The notes beneath the pieces are model-generated. The model saw nothing but the letters and a program-made list of their open reading frames with translations, did no database searches and had not been told where the DNA came from. Below are positions 14,913 to 23,916 of a DNA stretch of 64,000 nucleotides, in pieces; positions within the stretch are counted from its first letter, which is position 1; each line of letters starts with the position of its first letter. This stretch comes from Saccharopolyspora hirsuta (GTDB lineage Bacteria > Actinomycetota > Actinomycetes > Mycobacteriales > Pseudonocardiaceae). Where the stretch lies: positions 1 to 64,000 of the forward strand of contig NZ_VWPH01000015.1 of assembly GCF_008630535.1 (NCBI RefSeq), given 5' to 3'. The translations under genes were made by a program, and so were the position numbers.

Positions 14913-16576
14913 ACGTGGACACCGAACCTGACGTCATCGTGGTCGGCGCCGGGCTGGCCGGGCTGGTGGCGACCTACGAGCTGGTCCGGGCCGGGCGCCG
15001 GGTGGTCGTCGTCGACCAGGAGAACCGCGCCAACCTGGGCGGGCAGGCGTTCTGGTCGCTCGGCGGGCTGTTCCTGGTGGACAGCCCGGAGCAGCGGCGG
15101 CTGGGTGTGCGGGACTCCTACGAGCTGGCGCTGCAGGACTGGCTGGGCTCGGCCGGTTTCGACCGCGACGACGAGGACCGCTGGGGGCGCCAGTGGGCCC
15201 GCGCCTACGTGCACTTCGCGGCCACCGAGAAGCGGCAGTACCTGCACGACCTCGGGCTGCGGCTGACCCCGCTGGTCGGCTGGGCCGAGCGCGGTGGCGG
15301 GGTCGCCGGCGGGCACGGCAACTCGGTGCCCCGCTTCCACCTCACCTGGGGCACCGGCCCCGAGGTCGTCCGGGTGTTCGCCGAACCCGTGCTGGCCGCC
15401 GAGCGGCGCGGCCTGGTCCGGTTCGCCTTCCGCCACCAGGTCGACGAGCTGATCGTGCAGGACGGCGCCGTGGTGGGGGTGCGCGGCACCGTGCTGGAAC
15501 CCTGCGATGCCGACCGCGGGGTGGCCTCGTCGCGCGTCGCGGTGGGCGACTTCGAGCTGCGGGCCGAGGCGGTGGTGGTCGCCTCCGGCGGGATCGGGCA
15601 CAACCACGAGCTGATCCGGGCGAACTGGCCGGTGGACCGGCTGGGACCGTGCCCGGAGACGATGATCTCCGGGGTTCCCGCGCACGTGGACGGGCGGATG
15701 ATCGGGATCACCGAGGCCGCCGGCGGGCGCATCGTGAACCGGGACCGGATGTGGCACTACACCGAGGGGATCCACAACTGGGACCCGATCTGGCCGGACC
15801 ACGCGATCCGGATCCTGGCCGGGCCGTCCTCGCTGTGGTTCGACGCCAACGGGGAGCGGATGCCCGCCCCGTGCTTCCCCGGGTTCGACACCAACCGGAC
15901 CATGAAGCAGATCCTGTCCACCGGGTACGACTACTCGTGGCTGGTGCTCACCCAGTCGATCCTGGCCAAGGAGTTCAGCCTGTCCGGCTCCGAGCAGAAC
16001 CCGGAGATCACCGGCAAGGACCTCAAGCTCACCCTGTCCACCCGCCTGGCGAAGGGCGCGCCGGGCCCGGTGGACGCGTTCAAGAACAAGGGCGTGGACT
16101 TCGTCGTCGCGGACAACCTGCGCGAGCTGGTGGCGGGCATGAACGCGCTCGCCCGCGGCCCGCAGCTCGACCACGACGCCCTCGAGCGGCAGATCGTCGC
16201 GCGCGACCGGGAGGTCGAGCACAAGCACACCAAGGACTTCCAGCTGATGGCGGTGAACAACGCGCGCCGCTACTTCGCGGACAAGGTGTCCCGGGTGGCC
16301 AAACCGCACCGCATCCTCGACCCGGCGCACGGTCCGCTGATCGCGGTCCGGCTCAACGTCCTGACCCGCAAGACCCTGGGCGGGGTGCAGACCAACCTCG
16401 ACTCGCAGGTGATCGGCGCGGACGGAATCCCGCTGCCCGGCCTGTACGCGGCGGGCGAGGTGGCCGGTTTCGGCGGCGGTGGCGTGCACGGCTACAACGC
16501 CCTGGAAGGCACCTTCCTCGGCGGCTGCATCTTCTCCGGCCGAGCGGCCGGGCGAGCCCTGGCCCGAAGCCTCTGA
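14909..16576 (+). CDS. FAD-binding dehydrogenase (KstD/fumarate-reductase flavoprotein-like)
   Basis: 555 residues. N-terminal Rossmann dinucleotide motif VIVVGAGLAGLVATYEL, then FAD-contacting NLGGQAFWSLGGLF. The C-terminal FAD-binding end is LPGLYAAGEVAGFGGGGVHG followed by ALEGTFLGGCIFSGRAAG. This belongs to the FAD_binding_2 group (3-ketosteroid-1-dehydrogenases, urocanate/fumarate reductases, and the FAD-binding dehydrogenases often found beside TetR genes). The substrate may be a steroid-like or other hydrophobic ketone, but no adjacent steroid genes support that. Co-translated with TetR through an ATGA overlap; GTGGAGGG serves as ribosome-binding site. Confidence 0.85.
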   Translation: MNVDTEPDVIVVGAGLAGLVATYELVRAGRRVVVVDQENRANLGGQAFWSLGGLFLVDSPEQRRLGVRDSYELALQDWLGSAGFDRDDEDRWGRQWARAYVHFAATEKRQYLHDLGLRLTPLVGWAERGGGVAGGHGNSVPRFHLTWGTGPEVVRVFAEPVLAAERRGLVRFAFRHQVDELIVQDGAVVGVRGTVLEPCDADRGVASSRVAVGDFELRAEAVVVASGGIGHNHELIRANWPVDRLGPCPETMISGVPAHVDGRMIGITEAAGGRIVNRDRMWHYTEGIHNWDPIWPDHAIRILAGPSSLWFDANGERMPAPCFPGFDTNRTMKQILSTGYDYSWLVLTQSILAKEFSLSGSEQNPEITGKDLKLTLSTRLAKGAPGPVDAFKNKGVDFVVADNLRELVAGMNALARGPQLDHDALERQIVARDREVEHKHTKDFQLMAVNNARRYFADKVSRVAKPHRILDPAHGPLIAVRLNVLTRKTLGGVQTNLDSQVIGADGIPLPGLYAAGEVAGFGGGGVHGYNALEGTFLGGCIFSGRAAGRALARSL

Positions 16577-16609
16577 GATCGAGGTGGTGGGCTGAACGAG
16601 TGATGTGCG

Positions 16610-16627
16610 GGTGATCACGTGATCACC
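16610..16627. promoter_or_regulatory. 18-bp perfect palindrome GGTGATCACGTGATCACC
   Basis: Lies 34 bp after the flavoprotein stop and about 245 bp before the histidine kinase, followed by a short pyrimidine stretch. It could act as a terminator stem or as an operator for a dimeric regulator. No second copy was noticed in the window. Confidence 0.4.
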
Positions 16628-16854
16628 TTTCGTGCTTAGTCGCCGTTGACCTGCCCGTTTCGCCAGCTTCCCCCGGTCGGCAGATCGGCGCCGGAGGATC
16701 GCCGGGATCGATCAGCTGCGGTGCCCCGCCCATGCAGCTCTGACCAGGCCTGATTCCGCTGTGCGGACGCTCACAGTGCACAGTGGATCGTGAAAGGCCA
16801 AGCGCGGCGGGTAACATCCGGCGAGCTGGGAGAACACGGTCGTCGGGGGTCCAG

Positions 16855-17997
16855 GTGGCGCAGCGGTTTCACGCGGAACGCGCAGCCGAGCACGGGCAGC
16901 GGTTCGAGCAGCTGCTCGACGAGCACTCCCAGGTCCTCTACCTGCTCGACGACGCGGCCGCGCTGCGCGGCCTGGCGCGGCGGGTCCGCGAGGAGACCGG
17001 CGCGCACATCGGCCTGGCCGGTCCGGTCGAAGCCGAGCAGGTGCTGGTGCTGCGGCAGTGGAACGGAACCTGGGCGACCGGCCTGCACGACCTGCACGTC
17101 CCGATGGGGCTGGGGCTGGGCGGGTTGGCCGCGGCCGAGCGCCGCCCGGTGTGGGTGGCCGACTACTGCGCTTCCGAGCTGATCACGCACGACTTCGACG
17201 TCCCGATCTCGGCGGACGGGATCAAGACCATGCTCGCGGTGCCGATGGTCCGCGCGGGCCGGGTGCAGGGCGTGGTCTACGCGGCGATGCGCGAGGTGTC
17301 CTACTTCGGCGGCAGGCAGCTCGACGCCGCGGTGAACCTCGCCGACACCGGTGGTCTGGCGCTGCAGACGGCTTCGGCCGCCCGCCGCCAGCGGGAGCAA
17401 GCGGCAGCGGCCGAGCGCCGTCGGATCGCCGCGGAACTGCACGATTCGGTCGGAGCGCGCCTGTTCCACATCGGCGCCGAACTTCGCGATCTGCGCACGC
17501 ACGCCCGGGAGAGCAGCGAGCTGCTGGACCGGCTGGCATCGCTGGAGGACCAGCTGGCGGAAACGGCGTCGGCGTTCCGCGACTCGGTGCACGCCCTCGA
17601 CCACGACGAACCGACCGGTGACCTGGCCGCGGCCCTGACCCGCGACTGCGCGGCCTTCCAGCGCCGCACCGGCACGTCCGCGCAAGCGGTGCAGATCGGC
17701 CAGGTCCCGGACTGCGGCGGGCACCGCACGCGGGTCCTGCTCGCAGCGGCCCGCGAAGCGCTGCTCAACGTCGAGAAGCACGCCGGTGCCCGATCGGTGC
17801 TGATCAGCGCGATCGCGCTGGACGGCGGGATCGCGATCTCGGTGGCCGACGACGGGAAGGGCTGGTCCGAGCCCGCGGGCAACGGGATCGGCCTGCGCAC
17901 CACCGCGGACCGGCTGGCGGAGCTCGGCGGCACGCTGTCGGTGGTGGCCAACGAGGACGGCGGCCTGACGGTGCGGATCTGGATCCCGCTGCCGTGA
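16855..17997 (+). CDS. GAF-domain sensor histidine kinase (NarL/DesK-type HisKA_3)
   Basis: 380 residues from GTG 16855; an in-frame GTG at 16783 would add 24, but a -10-like TAACAT at about 16813-16818 supports the later start. A GAF domain covers roughly residues 25-165, then a HisKA_3 dimerisation helix with ELHDSVG (phospho-acceptor His196), then HATPase_c (REALLNVEKHAGA, VADDGKGW, GIGLRTTADRL). There are no transmembrane segments, so it is a cytosolic sensor. Its stop overlaps the response regulator start by GTGA, a classic kinase-regulator pair. Confidence 0.85.
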   Translation: MAQRFHAERAAEHGQRFEQLLDEHSQVLYLLDDAAALRGLARRVREETGAHIGLAGPVEAEQVLVLRQWNGTWATGLHDLHVPMGLGLGGLAAAERRPVWVADYCASELITHDFDVPISADGIKTMLAVPMVRAGRVQGVVYAAMREVSYFGGRQLDAAVNLADTGGLALQTASAARRQREQAAAAERRRIAAELHDSVGARLFHIGAELRDLRTHARESSELLDRLASLEDQLAETASAFRDSVHALDHDEPTGDLAAALTRDCAAFQRRTGTSAQAVQIGQVPDCGGHRTRVLLAAAREALLNVEKHAGARSVLISAIALDGGIAISVADDGKGWSEPAGNGIGLRTTADRLAELGGTLSVVANEDGGLTVRIWIPLP

Positions 17998-18620
17998 CGG
18001 AGATCCGCCTCGTGGTCGTCGACGACCACCCGGTGGTCGTCGACGGGGTGCGCCTCCTGCTCCGCGACGACCCGGCGATCCGGGTGGTCGGCGGCGCGAC
18101 CGACGCCGCATCGGCGGTCCGCCTGGCCACCCGGACCCGCCCCCACGTGGTCCTGCTGGACCTGCGCCTCCCGGACGCGGTGGCCAGCGAACTGGTCGCC
18201 CCGCTGCGCAAAGCGGCCCCGGAAGCCCGCATCGTGGTCTTCACGGCCTACCGCGACCACGCAGCCCTCCGAGCCACCCTCGAAGCGGGTGTCGACGGCT
18301 GCATCCTCAAGGACGCGGGCGCAACGGACCTGGTCGCAGCGGTCCACCAAGCGGCGAGCGGAATCCAGATCTTCGACCCCCGCGTGGACGACCGAGCGGC
18401 CCCGAGAATGCGCTCCCGCCTCCACGAAACGGGCCTCACCCAACGAGAGTACGACGTCCTCCGCCACGCAGCGGCAGGCCGAACGAACCCGGAGATAGCG
18501 GAACAACTGGGCCTGACCCGCCACACGGTAACGGGCTACCTGCGCAACGCGATGCGAAAGCTCAACGCCCGCAACAGAATCGAACTGATCACCAAAGCAG
18601 CGAAGTCCGGCCTGCTCTGA
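17994..18620 (+). CDS. NarL/FixJ-family response regulator
   Basis: 208 residues. Receiver domain with VVVDDHP acidic pocket, phospho-acceptor Asp56 in LLDLRLPD, and Lys in ILKDAG. C-terminal LuxR-type HTH: LTQREYDVLRHAAAGRTNPE followed by LTRHTVTGYLRNAMRKL. It starts at GTG inside the kinase stop codon. Partner of the preceding GAF histidine kinase; the signal and regulon are unknown. Confidence 0.88.
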   Translation: MTEIRLVVVDDHPVVVDGVRLLLRDDPAIRVVGGATDAASAVRLATRTRPHVVLLDLRLPDAVASELVAPLRKAAPEARIVVFTAYRDHAALRATLEAGVDGCILKDAGATDLVAAVHQAASGIQIFDPRVDDRAAPRMRSRLHETGLTQREYDVLRHAAAGRTNPEIAEQLGLTRHTVTGYLRNAMRKLNARNRIELITKAAKSGLL

Positions 18621-18705
18621 CACCAGCGCAATGGGAACACCCTGCGATCACGGCCGTCGCATCGGTGTCGAGTATTGACGGATTCGGGCTCTGGTGTGGT
18701 TGTCG

Positions 18706-19203
18706 TGGGGCTTATGCCATGGCGGTAGGAACCGGCCGCCTTGGCGTGCCGAAGGATGCGGTCGGCTGGTGAGCCCGGCTTGTCCTTAGGCGCCTCGTTT
18801 CCCTGGCCGGGGGCCGGTGGTCGTTTTGGCGGGGGCGGATTTCTCCCGAAATCGGGCTCTCCTGTCGCATCTGTGGGTGTCCGGGGGCGGCAGTACCGGG
18901 GGAGCGGTGGTGATAGTCGGGCGAGGTTGGGGGAGGAGGGGTGCGGCGGAGGTTGGGGGCAAAGCGGTAGGTGGTCGGCTTGTGGGGGTAGCGATTTCGC
19001 ATGAAATCGGCGTTGTCGACGGAACCTGCGGTGGTGAGGTGGCCCGATTTCAAGCGAAATCGCGCCCGACCGGCAAGGTGACCACAAGGTGGATCCGCCT
19101 CCGCAGGGAACCGAGGCTCCCAAGGGCAAGCCTGGCTCAACCCCCAACCGCATCCTTCGGCACGTCCAGACGACCGATTCCTACCGCCATGACACAAGCC
19201 CCG
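18706..19203. repeat. ~500-bp imperfect foldback (inverted-repeat) element enclosing a family A repeat
   Basis: Left arm 18706-18806 and right arm about 19103-19203 are inverted copies, with perfect blocks catggcggtaggaa (18718-18731 and 19178-19191) and an 18-bp block starting cgtgccgaagg (18745-18762 and 19147-19164). The ~300-bp core contains an A-type palindrome at 18839-18852 and family A copy A3. No protein-coding frame is convincing. This fills most of the gap between the response regulator and the HNH gene. Confidence 0.65.
18906..19110 (-). repeat. family A intergenic repeat, copy A3 (inverted, diverged)
   Basis: Begins with GGTGGTGATA (18906-18915, complement of the usual TATCACCACC end), then the G-rich tail with aaagcgg. 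Palindromes ATTTC-gcat-GAAAT (18994-19007) and ATTTC-aagc-GAAAT (19047-19060) are separated by the conserved ggaacctgcggtgg segment. The far boundary is approximate. Confidence 0.6.
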
Positions 19204-19476
19204 GCGCGCCCACGAACACAGCACACGAGTCCGAAATCGGCATCGTTGACAACGAAGGCTTCGGTTGGCGGCGCAGCCGTTTTCGAGAGGAATCCCTGAC
19301 GCCACCACCGAGACTTCAGCGGCTCGATCACGGCCCCGCCGACGACCGTGCTCGCAGTCACCGGGAAGTCCGATCCTGCGGTGGCGCGAAAAGCAAACGT
19401 CCGCGAACTCGCTGAACCGACCCACCAGGACGTCAGCTCGTGCGGCCCGGGCCTTGCCCGCAGTCCCCGAGCTCTG

Positions 19477-19681
19477 TATCACCACCTTCGGTGAGGTGCC
19501 GAACCTCACGCGATTTCGATTGAAATTGCCTCACCTCGCCACCGCAGGTTCCGTCGCCAACGACGGCAATTTCGATTGAAATCGCTGCACGCCCGAGGTG
19601 ACCACCTACCGCTTTGAACCCAACTCAACCCCGTGCCCGACCGGCCCCTTCTTGTCGTGACCCCACCCGGCTATCACCACC
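19477..19681 (+). repeat. family A intergenic repeat, copy A2 (205 bp)
   Basis: Direct ends TATCACCACC at 19477-19486 and 19672-19681. Palindromes ATTTC-gatt-GAAAT at 19513-19526 and 19569-19582, and tail motif ccgctttgaaccc at 19609-19621. The spacer contains ccgcaggttccgtcg, also seen in the other copies. Confidence 0.75.
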
Positions 19682-19843
19682 GATCCCCTGGCCCAGGTCT
19701 TGTGTCACCGACCGCCGAACCCGGCCTCCCGATGGTCAACCCGGCGGCAAGACCGCCCCCCCCCGGTGGTCTTTCGGGGTTTTGAGCACAGCTGGTGGGT
19801 GTGTCACCGCCCCAGGGCCTTGTGCCTCCACCTGATCGAGTGA

Positions 19844-19859
19844 TTGAAACAAGTGTTCG
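19844..19859 (+). promoter_or_regulatory. SOS/LexA-like box upstream of the DUF222-HNH gene
   Basis: TGAAACAAGTGTTCGA matches the actinobacterial LexA consensus TCGAAC-N4-GTTCGA at 10 of 12 defined positions, with a perfect right half. The preceding TTGAAA (19843-19848) may be a -35, with CAGTGT (19867-19872) as a weak -10, putting the start of transcription close to the ATG. Confidence 0.5.
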
Positions 19860-19878
19860 ACACTGGCAGTGTGGGGAT

Positions 19879-21240
19879 ATGGATGTCATGGCGCTGGTGT
19901 CTCGGTCTCATGTGGACGGTGTGGGTCCACACGAGGCGATGGCGGCGTGCTCCGATGCCGAACTGGAGGCCGTGATCACCGAGACTGAGGCGGTGATGCG
20001 TGCCGCGATGGCGCTTCAGGTGCAGGCGATCGCCGAGGCTGAGAACCGGGGCCTCCCGGCCGCGCAGGGCGCGCGGAAGACGGAAGCGTGGGTGCAGAAC
20101 AAGCTGAACCTTGCTGGTGGTGAGGCGAAGTCGCGGGTGCTGGTGGCGCGGATGGCCACCGAGCACACCACCCTGCACGGCGTCCCGGTCCCGGCGGAGC
20201 TCCCGGCCACCGCCGCAGCTATCAAGGCTGGCGCGATCACGGTCGCGCATGCACGCGTGATCATCGACGGCATCCGCAGGATGGCCCCGGTCAGCACACC
20301 GGCGGAGCTGGGGCAGGCCGAGGCGATGCTGGCCGGGTATGCCCGCGAGTGCTCGCCGCACGAGTTGGGCAAGCTGGCTGAGCGGGTCCGCTACTACTTC
20401 GACCAGGACGGTGCCTACCGTGCTGAGGAAACCCAGCACGCGCTGCGGGAGCTGCACTACGGCACGGCCGCCGACGGCATGACCGTGATCAACGCCCGCC
20501 TCGACCGAGAGACCGGCGCGAAGTTCCGCGCCGCCCTCCAGCCCCTCGCAGCACCCCGCCCCGCCGACAACGGTGAGCCCGATCCGCGCACACCGGGGCA
20601 GCGCAACGCCGACGCCCTCGACACGCTGCTGGACATCGCCTTGGGCTCCGACCGGCTTCCGCGTTCGGGTGGGCAGCGCCCGCACATCACGGTCACGATC
20701 GACTTCGACGACCTCACCCAAGCGCTCCGCTCCGAGCAGAACGGTCTGCCGGGCACGTTGACCGCGACTGGCCAGCCCATCACGGCCGAGAACGTCCGCC
20801 GCCTGGCCTGCGACGCGGAGATCCTGCCGGTCGTCCTCGGCAGCGACAACCTGCCCCTCAACATCGGCCGTGCGGAACGCACCGCACCCCCGCATCTGCG
20901 GGCGGCTCTGCTGCTGCGGGACGGCACGTGCGCGTTCCCGTCCTGCGACCGCCCGCCCGGCACCCCCGACGCCCACCACATCCAATCCTGGATCGACGGC
21001 GGTCCCACTGACCTGTCCAACCTCGTCATGCTCTGCGGCCACCACCACAGGGCCATCGATCAGCGGCACTGGAGGATCACCATCGAAAACGGCCGCCCGA
21101 TCTTCACCCCACCCACCACAGTGGACCCGCTACAGCGGCCCCGACCGGGCGGCCGCCCCACCGGGACCGACCACAACACACTCCTGCGCGAGGTGATCCC
21201 ACGACCACGCCAACCAGCAAACACACACGCCCGCACCTGA
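19879..21240 (+). CDS. DUF222 domain-containing HNH endonuclease (13E12-repeat family)
   Basis: 453 residues from ATG 19879. An N-terminal DUF222 helical domain (about residues 15-300) is followed by a C-terminal HNH nuclease domain: RDGTCAFPSCDRPP, DAHHIQSWIDGGPTDLSN and MLCGHHHRAID, giving the zinc cysteines and the His-Asn-His core. Members are multi-copy in actinobacteria and several in Mycobacterium tuberculosis belong to the LexA regulon, which agrees with the SOS-like box 20 bp upstream. The biological role is not settled. Family A repeats and a foldback element occupy its entire upstream region. A GC-rich hairpin terminator follows directly. Confidence 0.85.
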   Translation: MDVMALVSRSHVDGVGPHEAMAACSDAELEAVITETEAVMRAAMALQVQAIAEAENRGLPAAQGARKTEAWVQNKLNLAGGEAKSRVLVARMATEHTTLHGVPVPAELPATAAAIKAGAITVAHARVIIDGIRRMAPVSTPAELGQAEAMLAGYARECSPHELGKLAERVRYYFDQDGAYRAEETQHALRELHYGTAADGMTVINARLDRETGAKFRAALQPLAAPRPADNGEPDPRTPGQRNADALDTLLDIALGSDRLPRSGGQRPHITVTIDFDDLTQALRSEQNGLPGTLTATGQPITAENVRRLACDAEILPVVLGSDNLPLNIGRAERTAPPHLRAALLLRDGTCAFPSCDRPPGTPDAHHIQSWIDGGPTDLSNLVMLCGHHHRAIDQRHWRITIENGRPIFTPPTTVDPLQRPRPGGRPTGTDHNTLLREVIPRPRQPANTHART

Positions 21241-21241
21241 A

Positions 21242-21262
21242 CCGCCCCACCACCTGGGGCGG
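21242..21262 (+). terminator. GC-rich hairpin after the HNH gene
   Basis: Perfect 8-bp stem ccgcccca/tggggcgg with a 5-nt loop, starting one base after the stop codon. No T tract. Confidence 0.6.
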
Positions 21263-21813
21263 CCACCCCCGCACGCCCGGACAACGCGGACACGAGCAGC
21301 CCAACGCCAACGCCCCCAGGCACGAACCACTGCATCCCAAAACTGCAGGTCACGGACACAATGACAGGCATGTGAGATCAAACCGAGCCGCGCGAGCGAT
21401 CTCCAACCAGAACCGCTCGCAACCGATCTTTGAAATCCCAGTTCAAAGCCACCAAGAACACCAAGCCCTGTCACCGGCTCCCAGAGCCGGTCCCCATTGA
21501 GGCGGTCGTCGTACCGGATGGCTGGGCAGCGTCGTCGCTGTCCCCGGCTCCCCGAGCCCGTCCCCTCTTGAATCGCGAACAGCTGTCGCTCTCGTCGATG
21601 GTGATCAGCCGCCCCAGCTGTCGGCCCCGATTGCGCGGGCAGACACCTGGTCTCGGCCCGTGGGAAAGAGCTGCGGCAGCGAAGAACCACGCTCCTGGCG
21701 GCCTCCTCCGCCACTGCCGCCGTCCCACCGCCCGTTCTCAATCCCGACGCATGGTCGCCGTCGTCGCTGGGTAGTCGACGGAGAGGTGCCGGAGGAGTGT
21801 TGGGGGCGGTTCG
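21263..21813. other. gene-free stretch of about 550 bp
   Basis: I see no credible gene. It holds a perfect 8-bp hairpin with 3-nt loop (accggctc/gagccggt, 21473-21491) and a second, imperfect copy of that segment about 70 bp further (21544-21572), both followed by ccccnnttga-like bases. Function unknown; possibly a decayed repeat. Confidence 0.4.
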
Positions 21814-23835
21814 ATGCGCACGGTGTCGGTCTTGCCGCATCCGGTGAAGGAGGAGCTGGGCTGGATTCCGATGTCCGACGGCACCCGGCTGGCCGCGCGC
21901 ATCTGGCGGCCGGTGAGCTCGGACGCCGAACCGGTTCCGGCCGTGCTGGAGTTCATCCCGTACCGGCAGCGCGATCTCACCGCGCGCCGGGACCACGTCA
22001 ACCACCCGTACCTGGCCGGGCACGGTTACGCGTGCGCGCGGGTGGATCTGCGCGGCAGCGGTGATTCCGAGGGGCTGCTCGTCGACGAGTACCTCGAGCA
22101 GGAGCTCCAGGACGGTGCGGAGGTCCTCGCCTGGCTGGCCGACCAGCCGTGGTGCAGCGGGCGCACCGGCATGATGGGCATCTCCTGGGGCGGGTTCAAC
22201 GCCCTGCAGGTCGCTTCCCGCCGTCCGCCGAGCCTGGCCGCCATCGCCGTGCTGAGCTGCAGCGACGACCGGTATGCCGACGACGTGCACTACATGGGCG
22301 GGTGCCTGCTGGGCGACAACCTGTCCTGGGCGTCGACGATGTTCGCCTACAACTCGTGCCCGCCGGATCCCGCGACCTTCGGGCCGGGCTGGCGGCACCA
22401 GTGGTACGAGCGGCTGGCGGCGTGCGAGCCGTGGTTGGTGGAGTGGCTGCGCCACCAGCGCCGGGACGCCTTCTGGGAGCACGGTTCGGTCTGCGAGGAC
22501 TACCGCAGCGTCGCTTGTCCCGTCCTGGCGGTGAGCGGTTGGGCCGACGGCTACTCCAACGCCGTCTTCCGGCTGATGCAGCACCTCGACGTGCCGCGGC
22601 GCGGCCTCATCGGCCCCTGGTCGCACAAGTACCCGCACCTCGGCCAGCCGGGCCCGGCCATCGGTTTCCTGCAGGAACTGGTCCGCTGGTGGGACCACTG
22701 GCTCCGGGACGTCGACAACGGGGTGATGGACGGCCCGATGTTGCGGGTCTGGATGCAGGACAGCGTGCCGCCCTCCACCGCCTACGACGAACGCCCGGGG
22801 CGCTGGGTGGGCGAGCCCGCGTGGCCGTCGCCGCACGTGCAGCGGATGCGCTGCCCGCTGGGCCAGCACCTCATCGCCCGCCCCGGCGAAGCACCGCCGT
22901 CGCGGCCGCTGTCGGTCGAGTCGCCGCTGTCGGTGGGCCAGTTCGCCGGGAAGTGGTGCTCCTACAACGCGCCGCCGGACCTGCCGTACGACCAGCGCGA
23001 GGAGGACGGCGGGTCGCTGGTGTTCGACACCGCTCCGCTGGCCGAGCGCTGCGAGATCCTCGGCGGGCCGGTGGCCGAGATCGACCTCGAGGTGGACCGG
23101 CCGTCGGCGATGCTGGCGGTGCGGCTCTCCGACGTCGCGCCGGACGGCAGGGCCACCCGCGTCACCTACGGCTTGCTCAACCTCACCCACCGCGATGGCC
23201 ACGCCGAACCGGCCCCGCTGCAGCCGGGCGTCCGCTACCTGGTCCGGGTGCAGCTCAACGGTGTCGCCCAGGCCTTCCCGCCGGGCCACCAGATCCGGAT
23301 GTCGCTGTCCACCTCCTACTGGCCGCTGGCCTGGCCGCCGCCCGAGCCCGTCCAGCTGACCGTGCACCCGGAGAACAGCGCGCTGGAGCTGCCGATCCGA
23401 CCGGTGGCCGAGCCGGACGAGGTGGCGGCCCCGGTGTTCGCCGAACCCGAGGGCACGGCCCCGCTGACCACCACCCAGCTGCGGCACGGGGAGCAGCGGT
23501 GGACGGTGTCCCGCGACCTCGTCGGCTACGAGTCGGCGCTGGAGGTGATCAAGGACCTCGGGGTGGTCCGCTTCGACGACATCGACCTGGCGGTGACCCG
23601 CCGCGCGTGCGAGCGCTACAGCTGGACCGCGGACGAGTTCGACTCGGTGCGCGGGGACATCGAGTGGACCATGGCGTTCGAGCGCGGCGACTGGTCGGTG
23701 CGCACCGTGACGCGGACCGTGCTGACCTCCACCGGGACCGATTTCCGCCTGCACGCCGAGCTGGACGCCTACGAGGGCGACGAGCGCGTGTTCTCCCGCA
23801 ACTGGCAGCGGTCCATCCCCCGCGACCAGGTGTGA
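21814..23835 (+). CDS. CocE/NonD-family alpha/beta hydrolase (X-Pro dipeptidyl-peptidase S15-like)
   Basis: 673 residues. Catalytic serine in GISWGGF (Ser124), Asp245 in VSGWADGYS and His271 in GPWSHKYPH form the usual triad. The C-terminal part is the jelly-roll PepX_C domain (FDTAPLAERCEILGGPV, HQIRMSLSTSYWP). Family members hydrolyse esters or amides, including cocaine esterase, cephalosporin acylases and X-Pro peptidases. It has no signal peptide. The ATP-grasp gene follows after 81 bp on the same strand, so the pair might make and trim a peptide-like product; that is inference. Confidence 0.85.
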   Translation: MRTVSVLPHPVKEELGWIPMSDGTRLAARIWRPVSSDAEPVPAVLEFIPYRQRDLTARRDHVNHPYLAGHGYACARVDLRGSGDSEGLLVDEYLEQELQDGAEVLAWLADQPWCSGRTGMMGISWGGFNALQVASRRPPSLAAIAVLSCSDDRYADDVHYMGGCLLGDNLSWASTMFAYNSCPPDPATFGPGWRHQWYERLAACEPWLVEWLRHQRRDAFWEHGSVCEDYRSVACPVLAVSGWADGYSNAVFRLMQHLDVPRRGLIGPWSHKYPHLGQPGPAIGFLQELVRWWDHWLRDVDNGVMDGPMLRVWMQDSVPPSTAYDERPGRWVGEPAWPSPHVQRMRCPLGQHLIARPGEAPPSRPLSVESPLSVGQFAGKWCSYNAPPDLPYDQREEDGGSLVFDTAPLAERCEILGGPVAEIDLEVDRPSAMLAVRLSDVAPDGRATRVTYGLLNLTHRDGHAEPAPLQPGVRYLVRVQLNGVAQAFPPGHQIRMSLSTSYWPLAWPPPEPVQLTVHPENSALELPIRPVAEPDEVAAPVFAEPEGTAPLTTTQLRHGEQRWTVSRDLVGYESALEVIKDLGVVRFDDIDLAVTRRACERYSWTADEFDSVRGDIEWTMAFERGDWSVRTVTRTVLTSTGTDFRLHAELDAYEGDERVFSRNWQRSIPRDQV

Positions 23836-23916
23836 GTGTTTGTTGATCAGGAAATCGCGGGAAACCGGTTGGCGGAGCGGAGCCGGAGTCCGCGGGGGGA
23901 GTCGAGGGCGTTGCGC

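Noticed and set aside
18621-19878. Short open frames in the 1.2-kb gap before the HNH gene
   Set aside because: They lie inside inverted repeats and family A copies, lack ribosome-binding sites, and their codon third-position GC is irregular.
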